This document shows positions 39,878 through 48,389 of a stretch of DNA of 52,368 nucleotides, piece by piece. Under the pieces are notes generated by a model. That model made no database searches and was not told where the DNA came from. It saw only the letters and a list, made by a program, of their open reading frames with translations. The stretch is taken from positions 1 through 52,368 of the forward strand of contig JAFLBO010000035.1 in the NCBI GenBank assembly GCA_017303475.1. The letters run 5' to 3'. Position 1 is the first letter of the stretch. The number at the start of each line of letters is the position of its first letter. The position numbers were made by a program, and so were the translations under genes. The stretch is from Chitinophagales bacterium. GTDB taxonomy: Bacteria; Bacteroidota; Bacteroidia; Chitinophagales; Saprospiraceae.

Positions 39878-42670
39878 TTAGTGTATAATGATCAGGTTGG
39901 TTTGTATTGGAGTGAGATCAGATGCGGTTGCTCGAATATGATAGTTTCCGTTGGGGAGGTTTGCCACATTAAATATTTGACCATTATTGTACAATTGGGC
40001 ATCCAACAGTGTTGTCAAATTACCATTGCCAGGATAAATACGAATCCGAACGCCATTAGGATCGGTGGTATAGAAATCCTGGGTCTGATTTTGGACTATC
40101 CTGATTGAAATTTGATTATTGGTTGGATTCGGAGATACCAGAATTTGTCGTCCCTGTGTATTGCCTCCGGTTGGCCCGTTCGGACAAACGAAATACGGAG
40201 ATTCCAGCGTGAACACCTCTGTTCCGCAGTTGTTTTCAACGGTTAGTCTTAAGGAAACCACACCAAATAAATTGGGGGTTTGCGGTATAATACTTGCAAA
40301 ATCAAAAGACGTACCATCACCAGTAATCGTCAAGCCGGTATTACTGTCAGTAGCTACCCAACTCAGTGATGTTTCACGTACGTATTCTGGCCCCTGCGCA
40401 AAGGCTTTATAAGTCCATTGGCAAAAATCAATTTCCGTAACTAATTCGTATTGAGGGATTTCGTTAATGATTGGTTTGCGGTAATGGAGTTCACAAGTAG
40501 CAATGACAGGAATTGAGGCGCCAGAGAATACTCCATTTATGAACTGCCCATTTAGCTGGGGCTCCATAATTGATGCCCCAATATAAGCGTAACCACCTGA
40601 ACTATTCATAGTCGCATTTATAGTATCATTTGATAGGCCAGAGAGAGTTAATTGATGACTTGCTTCCCAAATTACTGAAGGGTTTGGAGTTGGATAATTC
40701 AGGGTATATTCACCAGATTCTCCAGGACAAAGCGTAATAGGGCCTGAAATTTTATCCTCTCCCGGTAAATAACCACCGTACTGCGCTTCAGGTCTGGAAG
40801 GATTGTAATAATAAATGGGTTGCTCCTCTGGATAATGCAACAAAAAAATGTTATAAAGCGCCATAAAATCCAAACCATTAAACTGCCTGCTTTGCCAAAT
40901 GTTAGGCCAGTCAAGATCGTCTCCTTCACCTTCCCATCGCTGTCCTGTCCAATGTGGTGTGTTGGGGCATTCAAATTCAGGATAAATGACAGGCCCACCT
41001 AGTGAGTCGGGAACTAATAACCCGGCTGCTTTATCCGATTCATATGTTGCGGCTTTTCGGCAAGGCCCACTACATGGGGCGGAGCAAAGCATGTCCAGAA
41101 AAAACTGCTTGTTAACTGGTACATTGTCACCTTCAGGGAATAGTAAATTGTTGATAAGGCCTAGAATTTCAACATTTTGGACGGAAAGGTTTGGGATAAT
41201 AACCTCACTTGGAACATGATTGCCAGTTAAAAGAAGACCTTGTAAGCCTGACGAATAATTGTGAAATACAGAACCAATAGAAGGCAAATTCATTATGTCC
41301 ATTCCAAATGAAATGCCTTCAAGGTAAAATTTCCCCTCCCTTTGCCATGGTGGGTTTAATGCAACCGCCGAAGTAAAAAATAGATTTCCCAATTGGTTAA
41401 ATTTAAAAGCATCAGTTTTCTTTATCTTTCGGTCATCATCGTCACTTAGATAATTATACATCATCACAAGTCCACCGTAATTCCATGCTAAGTTGCCGCC
41501 AGCTACTGGAGTAATTCGAACAGGCCCCCAACAACATTCTTCTGAGCCTGGCCAATTGATTGTTCGATGGTCGTTGTGGGCTATATCCACTAAACCTTTT
41601 CCTATATTTTGAGCAATATCCAATATGTTTTCTTCTACTCCATCACATCGGGTAATAGTCGCATTTGCAGGAATATATTTTTTGATCATCACCAATCCTT
41701 CCATTAGCGCAAACATTTGGTCTGAACTCAAAAAGTTTTTTCCCTTTACATTGTAACAGGCCTGACTGATTGGCTTAGTACAAGGTGGCCGTTGGGACAT
41801 GGCATGATCTCCACCCACCAAATCTATATTCCATTTATCTTCTGAATCATCATGTAAAAGTTCCAACACTTGTGTGGCATCCTCCCTCAAAGAAAAACCC
41901 GTATAGCCGCTTAAGTCCGCTTGAAAGGGGCAATTATCCATGGTTGGCGCAATAAAGGTCATATTATGGGCTCCCGGCTCACTAAAGTATTCTGCACTAC
42001 AAAGACAATCATAACCGTTGCAACTCTTTTCTACCTCAAAGTCATCCGTAATTTCCTGGTACCGCTCCTCAGCCATACAATTGGCTAGCATATCCAGGCG
42101 GCGGTAGGCTTGTAGCCCAAGATATAACTCTTCCAGGGTTCTTTCGGCTTCCTCAAATTGACCACTTTGGCTCAATAGGTTATACTCAGTAGCCAGCATA
42201 GTCCAATACCATTGCATTTGATGGGGCGTTTCCTCGCTCATTTCAAGGTAGTTGTGAGTTGCAAAATCTTGGTAACTGTGTCCAGGTGATGGGCCGCTTA
42301 TGTTGCAATCAGGATCGAAAAAAATGGAGTTTGATTTATTCCTATCTCCCATTCCTTCTCCCCCACCATTCGGTTCCAAGTTAATACTTGTGGCAGGTAA
42401 ACTATAGCCATTCAAAAAACGGTGTCCGCAATGCTCAAGCGTTGTTGAATCTACAGAGGCAGGGTGTACACCTGATTCATAATGAATACCATCTCCTACA
42501 CAATCGCCGTCTCGGCGATCCGTAAGGATAAAATGCTTATTGAAATTTTCTCGGTATTGCCAGTATTTAGCGGCTAATGCATCCCGGCTGCATTGGGCAT
42601 TCACTTCCGAAGCGAAAACCAGCCATTGGAGCATGAGCAAAATGAAGGGTTGGATGACATTTTTTTTCAT
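39878..42670 (-). CDS. Large secreted T9SS protein of unknown function
   Basis: A 930-aa protein with signal peptide (FILLMLQWLVFASEVNAQ). The N-terminal 600 residues are rich in Trp, Tyr and Cys and have an alpha-helical look (HQMQWYWTMLATEYNLL, QAYRRLDMLANCMAEERY, NYGGLVMMYNYLSDDD), perhaps a helical-barrel enzyme or binding domain; I do not recognise it. Ig/PKD-like strands follow (about 640-840), then a C-terminal sorting domain (VSPNPTNNQISIRI to LIIIH). Codon usage and base composition are AT-richer than the flanking caspase and pbpC genes, consistent with the island being acquired or fast evolving. Confidence 0.82.
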   Translation of the reverse strand: MKKNVIQPFILLMLQWLVFASEVNAQCSRDALAAKYWQYRENFNKHFILTDRRDGDCVGDGIHYESGVHPASVDSTTLEHCGHRFLNGYSLPATSINLEPNGGGEGMGDRNKSNSIFFDPDCNISGPSPGHSYQDFATHNYLEMSEETPHQMQWYWTMLATEYNLLSQSGQFEEAERTLEELYLGLQAYRRLDMLANCMAEERYQEITDDFEVEKSCNGYDCLCSAEYFSEPGAHNMTFIAPTMDNCPFQADLSGYTGFSLREDATQVLELLHDDSEDKWNIDLVGGDHAMSQRPPCTKPISQACYNVKGKNFLSSDQMFALMEGLVMIKKYIPANATITRCDGVEENILDIAQNIGKGLVDIAHNDHRTINWPGSEECCWGPVRITPVAGGNLAWNYGGLVMMYNYLSDDDDRKIKKTDAFKFNQLGNLFFTSAVALNPPWQREGKFYLEGISFGMDIMNLPSIGSVFHNYSSGLQGLLLTGNHVPSEVIIPNLSVQNVEILGLINNLLFPEGDNVPVNKQFFLDMLCSAPCSGPCRKAATYESDKAAGLLVPDSLGGPVIYPEFECPNTPHWTGQRWEGEGDDLDWPNIWQSRQFNGLDFMALYNIFLLHYPEEQPIYYYNPSRPEAQYGGYLPGEDKISGPITLCPGESGEYTLNYPTPNPSVIWEASHQLTLSGLSNDTINATMNSSGGYAYIGASIMEPQLNGQFINGVFSGASIPVIATCELHYRKPIINEIPQYELVTEIDFCQWTYKAFAQGPEYVRETSLSWVATDSNTGLTITGDGTSFDFASIIPQTPNLFGVVSLRLTVENNCGTEVFTLESPYFVCPNGPTGGNTQGRQILVSPNPTNNQISIRIVQNQTQDFYTTDPNGVRIRIYPGNGNLTTLLDAQLYNNGQIFNVANLPNGNYHIRATASDLTPIQTNLIIIH

Positions 42671-42742
42671 AATTGATATGTTTAGACATGATTGTGGCTA
42701 TCCGCAGGTGTGCAGATAAATTTTTGACTGAGAAAAAGAAAA

Positions 42743-43420
42743 TCAGTAAGTGATGGTAACCGCAGAAGTATCTCCTCTGGTTACAAAAATGGAATCTCTA
42801 AAAGGAGTTGAAAAAGGCGACCAGGGTGTCAAAGGTTTGAAATCCCAATGGATTGTCAGCATTTCATTGGATGCAACCAAAGGAAATTGCGTATAAGTTT
42901 GACCTTCAGTAAGTTCCAGTTCGTCTTTCATTAATGAAACCCTTCCTTGTGAAGCTCTAATTTCGCTATTTAAAATATGGGAAAATACGCTTAAGTAGAT
43001 TTTTGACTTTCCAGGAGAAGCTTTATTTACAGTGAGGCTTAACCAAGAGTCAAAGGGGACTAAAGGAATTATGGATTCGTTTATTTCACCTCTTTTAATT
43101 TTTCCGGTATAATTAGAAATATTACTATGTTTTACAATGTAGCCTTGTTTGTGAATTTCCCCGATATAAAAATCCAAATTTTCCTCCTCGACAAACTCAA
43201 AATTGCCATTAGCATCAGAAGAAAGAATTTTGAACAACTGGTATTGCTCATCAGTTTTATGCCATTTCATAATAAATATGGCAACTCCTTGAAGAGGTTC
43301 ATTGGTGTAAAAGTCAATAATCGTTCCTTTTAATATCGTTGACTCTTCCTTTTTACAGCCTTGGAAAAAAAACAATAGGATAGCTAAAAAAACAGCAACC
43401 TTCAATATTTTGCTATACAT
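42743..43420 (-). CDS. Lipoprotein with carboxypeptidase-regulatory-like domain
   Basis: A 225-aa lipoprotein: signal VFLAILLFFFQGC, lipidated Cys22. Residues about 30-110 form a CarboxypepD-regulatory-like beta sandwich (LKGTIIDFYTNEPLQGVAIFI, SSDANGNFEF), common at the cell surface of Bacteroidota. The remainder is beta-rich and unassigned. It is 72 bases upstream of the 930-aa T9SS gene, same strand, so possibly an operon of three. Divergent from the XRE regulator. Confidence 0.78.
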   Translation of the reverse strand: MYSKILKVAVFLAILLFFFQGCKKEESTILKGTIIDFYTNEPLQGVAIFIMKWHKTDEQYQLFKILSSDANGNFEFVEEENLDFYIGEIHKQGYIVKHSNISNYTGKIKRGEINESIIPLVPFDSWLSLTVNKASPGKSKIYLSVFSHILNSEIRASQGRVSLMKDELELTEGQTYTQFPLVASNEMLTIHWDFKPLTPWSPFSTPFRDSIFVTRGDTSAVTITY

Positions 43421-43486
43421 ACCTGACGTAATTTTGATGTTAAAGAAGGATTATGCAACAAAAGTCGGCTACATTTTTCAAAGAAA

Positions 43487-43531
43487 ACGCATAAAATTTG
43501 CATAATTCATGCAAATTACGCATAAATTTGC
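43487..43531. promoter_or_regulatory. Probable XRE operator
   Basis: The perfect dyad AATTTGCAT AATTC ATGCAAATT (43495-43517) is flanked by direct repeats ACGCATAAA(A)TTTGC (43487-43501 and 43518-43531). It ends nine bases before the XRE ATG and lies between the divergent regulator and lipoprotein genes. Its position suits autoregulation and control of the island operon. Confidence 0.6.
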
Positions 43532-43540
43532 TTCAAAAAC

Positions 43541-43936
43541 ATGATGATCGGTAAGAATATCATTCGGTTTAGGAACGATCTTGGTCTATCCCAGGAAGAT
43601 TTGGGCAGACTGGTAAACAAACACCAAAGCACCGTTAGCAGGATTGAATCTGATTTGCAGGGCATTCCGTATGAGGAAATACCACTTTTTGCTACAGCTT
43701 TGGGTAAAGCGCCTGAAGACTTGCTGCAAACTGACAGCATCAATTTACATATCCAAACACAAAATGGCGGTAACGCTAATAATTACGTAGTAAACCATCA
43801 TTCAGAACAGGCAGTTCAGGCAAAAGATGAGATTATTGCGCTGAATAAAGAGATAATGGCCATGCAAAAAGCCCGGATAGCAGCCCTTGAAAGTGAGTTG
43901 GAATTGTGGAAAAACGGGTTTAAAGGCACGAACTAA
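43541..43936 (+). CDS. XRE-family transcriptional regulator
   Basis: A 131-aa protein with an N-terminal helix-turn-helix (residues 4-62: IGKNIIRFRNDLGLSQEDLGRLV, HQSTVSRIESDLQGI). A middle linker and a C-terminal coiled coil (about 95-126: DEIIALNKEIMAMQKARIAALESELELW) probably mediate dimerisation. Two ATGs in a row (43541, 43544) are possible starts. It is divergent from the island genes and adjoins a dyad operator; it is the only regulator next to this gene group. Target and signal unknown. Confidence 0.88.
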   Translation: MMIGKNIIRFRNDLGLSQEDLGRLVNKHQSTVSRIESDLQGIPYEEIPLFATALGKAPEDLLQTDSINLHIQTQNGGNANNYVVNHHSEQAVQAKDEIIALNKEIMAMQKARIAALESELELWKNGFKGTN

Positions 43937-43944
43937 CCACAAAG

Positions 43945-44032
43945 ACACAAAGGCGCGAAGACACAAAGGCGCGAAGTTTTGGGCAGGGCCTGCGGCCATG
44001 CCCAAAACTTAAAACAGCAAAGGGTTTATTTG
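43945..44032 (+). repeat. Right 88-bp direct repeat of the island
   Basis: Partner of 39263-39350. It begins nine bases after the XRE stop and includes the AAGTTTTGGGCA / TGCCCAAAACTT hairpin. Downstream to about 44118, CTTTGCGTCTTTAGCC and CTTTGTGCC words complement the ACACAAAGGCGCG words on its left, making a nested palindrome before pbpC. Confidence 0.85.
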
Positions 44033-44131
44033 TGTACACGCACCTTTGCGTCTTTAGCCTTTGTGCCTTTGTGTACATGCACCTTTGCGTCTTTAGCCTT
44101 TGTGCCTTTGTGTAATTAGCGCCTTTCCCCA

Positions 44132-44139
44132 TACTTTTG
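44132..44139 (+). promoter_or_regulatory. TACTTTTG -7 element immediately before pbpC
   Basis: A perfect TAnnTTTG ends seven bases before the pbpC ATG at 44147. If used, transcription would start at or next to the ATG, giving a leaderless message. Confidence 0.5.
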
Positions 44140-44146
44140 CCTTTGT

Positions 44147-46606
44147 ATGCCATTGATTCCCCAACTGAAAATCCGACTCAAATCCTGGTCAACCTGGCTT
44201 GGACAACGCTTCCGCCAGCATCCGCGAAAATCCATGGCACTGGGTTTACTGCTGCTGTTGTGGCTGTTTTGCCTGCCCCGACCCTTGTTTAAAAAGCCTT
44301 TGAGTGTGGTATTGGAAGACCGCGAGGGTGAACTGATGGGCGCCAGAATTGCTGCCGACGGGCAATGGCGTTTTCCCCTGACAGATACCATTCCGGAAAA
44401 ATATGCCGCCTGCGTGGTGGCCTTTGAAGACAAACGCTTCTGGTATCATCCCGGAGTAGACCCCATCAGCATGGCGCGCGCGCTTTGGCTGAATGTCAAA
44501 AATGCCGGTATTGTAAGTGGGGGCAGTACACTCACCATGCAGGTAATCCGACTGGCGCGCGACAACCCTTCCCGCACCATCTGGGAAAAACTGGTGGAGG
44601 TGTTTATGGCCACCAGACTGGAACTGACGTATTCCAAACAGGAAATACTGTGTCTGTACGCGGCCAACGCGCCTTTTGGCGGCAATGTGGTGGGACTGGA
44701 GGCGGCCTCCTGGCGGTATTACGGCAAACGCCCGGCTTTGCTTTCCTGGGCCGAAGCGGCTACCCTGGCCGTGTTGCCCAACAGCCCGGCGCTTATTCAC
44801 CCGGGTAGGAACCGGAATGCTTTGTTGCAAAAACGCAATCAATTGTTGCAAAAGCTATTTGAACAAGGAAAACCCAAAGCCTCCGAATGTGAGTACGCCA
44901 AGGAAGAGCCGCTCCCCGAAGCTCCTCTCCCGCTTCCGCAACTGGCGCCGCACCTGCTGGATGCCATTACGCTGAACCCAAACCGCTTCCTGGCCGACAA
45001 CAAAGGCGGGATTTTTCAGGAAGAAACCCTGGTTCGTTTCAGAAGCTCACTGGATAAAAACCTGCAGGAACGTTGCTCCGAAATCCTGGGCAGACGACAG
45101 GAACTCTATCGCGGCAACGATATTCATAACCTGGCAGCCATCATTCTGGACGTACCCACCGGCGAGGTGCTGGCTTATGTAGGCAATGTTGCCGGCGCCG
45201 GAAAAGAGCACGGCGAAGCGGTGGATGTGATTACCGCGCCCAGAAGTACGGGTAGTATCCTGAAACCATATTTATATGCATTGGCGCTGGAAAACGGCGA
45301 TATTTTCCCCAATGCACTCCTGCACGATGTGCCAACCCAATTGGGCGAATACCGCCCCGAAAACTACTACGAAACCTACGATGGCGCCGTGCCGGCCAAA
45401 AGAGCGCTCATTCGTTCCCTAAATGTCCCGTTTGTGCTGTTGCTGCAACAATACGGATTGGAAAAATTCCATTTCGGGTTGCAACGACTGGGTTTGAGTA
45501 CCCTAAACAGGCCGCCGGCGCATTATGGCCTGTCGCTGATATTAGGCGGCGCAGAGGCAAATCTGCTGGATATTACCAATACGTATGCCTGCATGGCGCG
45601 CAGGCTGGGGACCTACTACGAGCGCGACGGCCGGTATGCCGACGACGATTTCCGCAAAGTGCGTTATCAGGTGATGCCCGCATCCAAGCCGCGTCTGAGC
45701 AAGGAGGCCGGCCTGTTGAGCGCCGGGGCCATTTATTACACTTTTGAAGCCATGCGCGAGGTAGAGCGCCCCAACAGTACCGGCGAATGGGAGCTGTTTC
45801 GGGCCAGCAGGCAGGTGGCCTGGAAAACGGGCACCAGTTTTGGATTCCGGGATGCCTGGGCGGCCGGGGTAACACCCAGGTATGCCATTGGCGTTTGGGT
45901 AGGCAATGCCGATGGAGAAGGCCGGCCCGGATTGCTGGGGGTGGAAATGGCAGCGCCAGTGTTGTTTGATCTTTTTCAGCAACTTCCGCAGGAAGGCCAA
46001 TGGTTTGATCCGCCATACGACGATATGTCGCAGGTGCCCATGTGTCGGCAAAGTGGCTATCGCGCCGGCGAATTATGTGTAGCTGATACAGTTTGGATAC
46101 CCAAATCCAGTTTGCGGGGCGCGGTTTGTCCGCATCACCAGATGCTGCACCTGGATCCAACCGGACAATTTCAGGTAACCAGCGATTGTGAATCGCCGGC
46201 CCTGATGCAGCACCGGCCCTGGTTTGTTTTGCCGCCCATTGAAGAGTATTATTTCAAGGGGAAAAATCCGGGATACATCAGTCCGCCGCCATTCCGGGAC
46301 GATTGCAAGGGAACGCAGGCTGCCCAAAGTCAGTCGCCCATGCAATTGATTTACCCCAAGCATCCTACCCGCATTTATGTGCCGATAGACCTGAGTGGCA
46401 AACTGGGCAGCACCGTGTTTCAGGTGGCGCACCGTTCGCGCAGCGCTGAAATATTCTGGCATTTGGACGGGAATTACATCGGCACAACCACGGTGTTTCA
46501 CCAAATGGCCTTGCAGCCGCCGGTGGGCAAACACAGCCTGGCTTTGGTAGACCGCGATGGTTACCGGCTGGAGCAAACCTTTGAAATAGTGGGCAAACAG
46601 CAGTAG
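44147..46606 (+). CDS. pbpC: Penicillin-binding protein 1C (bifunctional transglycosylase/transpeptidase)
   Basis: An inner-membrane peptidoglycan synthase of 819 aa. Membrane anchor about 29-44. GT51 transglycosylase with catalytic-Glu motif EDKRFWYHPGVD (94-105) and GGSTLTMQ (125-132). Transpeptidase with SxxK Ser370-Ile-Leu-Lys373 (in STGSILKP), SLN (424-426) and KTG (560-562). C-terminal BiPBP-C domain (about 725-810). All catalytic motifs are intact. In many bacteria pbpC lies beside an alpha-2-macroglobulin gene; none is adjacent here. Convergent with the TonB-C gene, stop to stop about seven bases. Confidence 0.95.
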   Translation: MPLIPQLKIRLKSWSTWLGQRFRQHPRKSMALGLLLLLWLFCLPRPLFKKPLSVVLEDREGELMGARIAADGQWRFPLTDTIPEKYAACVVAFEDKRFWYHPGVDPISMARALWLNVKNAGIVSGGSTLTMQVIRLARDNPSRTIWEKLVEVFMATRLELTYSKQEILCLYAANAPFGGNVVGLEAASWRYYGKRPALLSWAEAATLAVLPNSPALIHPGRNRNALLQKRNQLLQKLFEQGKPKASECEYAKEEPLPEAPLPLPQLAPHLLDAITLNPNRFLADNKGGIFQEETLVRFRSSLDKNLQERCSEILGRRQELYRGNDIHNLAAIILDVPTGEVLAYVGNVAGAGKEHGEAVDVITAPRSTGSILKPYLYALALENGDIFPNALLHDVPTQLGEYRPENYYETYDGAVPAKRALIRSLNVPFVLLLQQYGLEKFHFGLQRLGLSTLNRPPAHYGLSLILGGAEANLLDITNTYACMARRLGTYYERDGRYADDDFRKVRYQVMPASKPRLSKEAGLLSAGAIYYTFEAMREVERPNSTGEWELFRASRQVAWKTGTSFGFRDAWAAGVTPRYAIGVWVGNADGEGRPGLLGVEMAAPVLFDLFQQLPQEGQWFDPPYDDMSQVPMCRQSGYRAGELCVADTVWIPKSSLRGAVCPHHQMLHLDPTGQFQVTSDCESPALMQHRPWFVLPPIEEYYFKGKNPGYISPPPFRDDCKGTQAAQSQSPMQLIYPKHPTRIYVPIDLSGKLGSTVFQVAHRSRSAEIFWHLDGNYIGTTTVFHQMALQPPVGKHSLALVDRDGYRLEQTFEIVGKQQ

Positions 46607-46613
46607 CGTTTCG

Positions 46614-47066
46614 TTACAACTTAATGGTGTAGCTGTAAGTTGGTTCTGCCGGTTTTTCGGGCTTCTGTGCGGGCTTGGGCGCAGAGGTAGTCACGGTATA
46701 CGCCACCTGCATACTGGTTGGTTGTGGAGGCGGGGCAGGAGCCGGCTTGGGTTTTTTAAACACCACTTTTACTTTTTGATGGAACAAAACGTGAACGCCC
46801 CGGTTGCGTTCCACATCGAATTTGAGCATTTGCACCACCCGGCAGGCCTCCTCATCGCATCCGTGCCCGATGCCTTGAATGACGCGTGTGGCCACCACAT
46901 TTCCCTGATAATCAATATCATATTCAATATATACCGTGCCTTCAATATCGGATTCCAGCGCTTCTTTAGGATAGCGCAGGTGGGTATAAATGAACTTGGT
47001 CAGTTCTTTTGGGCCGCCCTTAAATTGCGGTTGGTGGATGAAAAGCGTCTTTTTGTCTTTGGCCAT
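46614..47066 (-). CDS. TonB C-terminal-domain protein with inverted layout
   Basis: A 150-aa protein. A TonB-C-like domain occupies the N-terminal part (residues 25-105: LRYPKEALESDIEGTVYIEYDIDYQGNVVATRVIQGIG, DEEACRVVQMLKF). A Pro/Ala/Lys-rich tail and a final strand (YSYTIKL) follow. There is no signal peptide or transmembrane anchor, and the Pro-rich part is after, not before, the domain, opposite to ordinary TonB. It is the third gene after an ECF sigma and its anti-sigma, 16 bases downstream. Probably cytoplasmic; partner unknown. Confidence 0.8.
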   Translation of the reverse strand: MAKDKKTLFIHQPQFKGGPKELTKFIYTHLRYPKEALESDIEGTVYIEYDIDYQGNVVATRVIQGIGHGCDEEACRVVQMLKFDVERNRGVHVLFHQKVKVVFKKPKPAPAPPPQPTSMQVAYTVTTSAPKPAQKPEKPAEPTYSYTIKL

Positions 47067-47082
47067 ATTACCGGGAGCGGCT

Positions 47083-47616
47083 TCAGGCAGCCGTTTGCAA
47101 ATGTCTTACCTGCAAATATTTGTCCAAAAGTTTCAAACTCAGTAGTGCAAGGGTTGCTAAGAGCAAAAAATAAGTGGTGTTGTTGCCAAACAGTCCTGCC
47201 CAGTCGTAGGAAGGGAGCTCCCATTGCGGGTTCCATTTTTCCGGAATTTCCAGCGGTTTGGCTGGAGCGGCAGATTTGGAAGGGAGCAGGAATGGCAGGA
47301 ATACCAGCAAGGCAATAACACTGCTTGCTGCCCAGAAAATCCAGTCGTTTCCTTTGTTTTTGGCGGTTGCGACGGCCGGTTGTTGTTCAGCAGCCCAGGC
47401 GCTCATAACCTGTTGGGCAAAGCCGGAATCTGCTTTTTCCAGGGGCAGGTTGGCGAAGGCGCGTTTTTCGGCATGGATTTGATCCAGCCGGGCCTGGTAT
47501 TCCGGATGCTTTTGGAGGAAATCGGCTACCTGACGTGTTTCTTCCGGGGAAAGAAAGCCGTCGGCATAATCCCAAAGCAGGTCGTCGGTGAGCATGAATT
47601 TGTGTTCCATCTCCAT
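47083..47616 (-). CDS. Membrane anti-sigma factor-like protein
   Basis: A 177-aa protein. The N-terminal cytoplasmic part (about 1-80) has the anti-sigma helical pattern (DDLLWDYADGFLSPEETRQVADFLQKHPEYQARLDQI). A transmembrane helix follows (WIFWAASSVIALLVFLPFLL), with a second hydrophobic stretch near the end (YFLLLATLALLSLKLL). It begins 22 bases after the sigma stop; the ATG at 47616 (or 47610) is preferred over an upstream TTG. It would hold the sigma factor inactive at the membrane. It lacks the His-Cys-Cys zinc motif. Confidence 0.8.
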   Translation of the reverse strand: MEMEHKFMLTDDLLWDYADGFLSPEETRQVADFLQKHPEYQARLDQIHAEKRAFANLPLEKADSGFAQQVMSAWAAEQQPAVATAKNKGNDWIFWAASSVIALLVFLPFLLPSKSAAPAKPLEIPEKWNPQWELPSYDWAGLFGNNTTYFLLLATLALLSLKLLDKYLQVRHLQTAA

Positions 47617-47638
47617 TCTTGTTTGCGGGACCAAACCA

Positions 47639-48211
47639 TCAGCCTGCCATGAGCTGAGGATTTTGTTCCATGATATTTCTTAAACGTTGTCGGGCGCGAC
47701 AAAGTTTTGTTTTGGCATTGGTAAGGGTCATATTGGTGATCTGGCAAATTTCTTCCAGACTGTGTTCATACAGGTAGAACAGGGTGATGATGGCGGCGTC
47801 GTCTGACGAAAGTTGTGCAATGGCCAGGTGCAGCGCCGCATTCCGGTCTTCCAGTTCCAGTGCGTAAGAGGCGTCTGGTGTGCCAGGGTCGGCCAGGGCA
47901 ACCGGCCTGTTTTGATCGTCGAGCGAAAGGATATCCGGGTTTTGTTTGCGCAAAAAATTGAGTGCCGTGGAGTACACAATTTTATAGAGCCAGGTAGAAA
48001 AACGTGCATCCCCTCTGAAATCAGCCAGATACCGGAATGCCCGCAAAAAGGCATCCTGAGCCACCTCATGCGCATCTTCCCGACTTTTCACCAGGCGGTG
48101 CGCCAAGGTGAACACGTACCGTTCGTACCGGTTCACCAGAGCGGCGTAGGCGGATTGTTGTCCGCTCAGAGCCTGTTGAATCAAAGTTTCGTCTGAAATG
48201 GCTGCACGCAT
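47639..48211 (-). CDS. ECF-type RNA polymerase sigma factor
   Basis: An ECF sigma-70 of 190 aa. Region 2 (about 22-90: AYAALVNRYERYVFTLAHRLV, DAHEVAQDAFLRAFRYL, FSTWLYKIVYSTALNFLR) and region 4 (about 125-180: LSSDDAAIITLFYLYEHSLEEICQITNMTLTNAKTKLCRARQRL) are complete. The ATG at 48211 is chosen because the longer frame adds an unrelated extension. It heads a sigma/anti-sigma/TonB-C operon. A TATATTTG box and a perfect palindrome lie upstream; its target regulon is not identified. Confidence 0.93.
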   Translation of the reverse strand: MRAAISDETLIQQALSGQQSAYAALVNRYERYVFTLAHRLVKSREDAHEVAQDAFLRAFRYLADFRGDARFSTWLYKIVYSTALNFLRKQNPDILSLDDQNRPVALADPGTPDASYALELEDRNAALHLAIAQLSSDDAAIITLFYLYEHSLEEICQITNMTLTNAKTKLCRARQRLRNIMEQNPQLMAG

Positions 48212-48218
48212 AGGTTTG

Positions 48219-48261
48219 CCTGATAGTATCAGGTGTTGTTGTCGTGTCAGACACAAATATA
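48219..48261 (-). promoter_or_regulatory. Promoter and leader palindrome of the sigma operon
   Basis: Minus-strand TATATTTG (48261-48254) matches the -7 consensus. Between it and the ATG lies the perfect palindrome CCTGATA G TATCAGG (48219-48233), eight bases before the start codon, which could be an operator or a leader hairpin affecting translation. Confidence 0.55.
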
Positions 48262-48389
48262 ATTCATCAGGTTACAGCTTGCAGATAATTTTCAGAAAAA
48301 ATGCGTTGTGAAAAACCAGGCTTGTTGTTGGTCTCGTAGGTATGGGTGTTGAAACAATAAAAACATTCATCCATACAAATTTGAATCAC

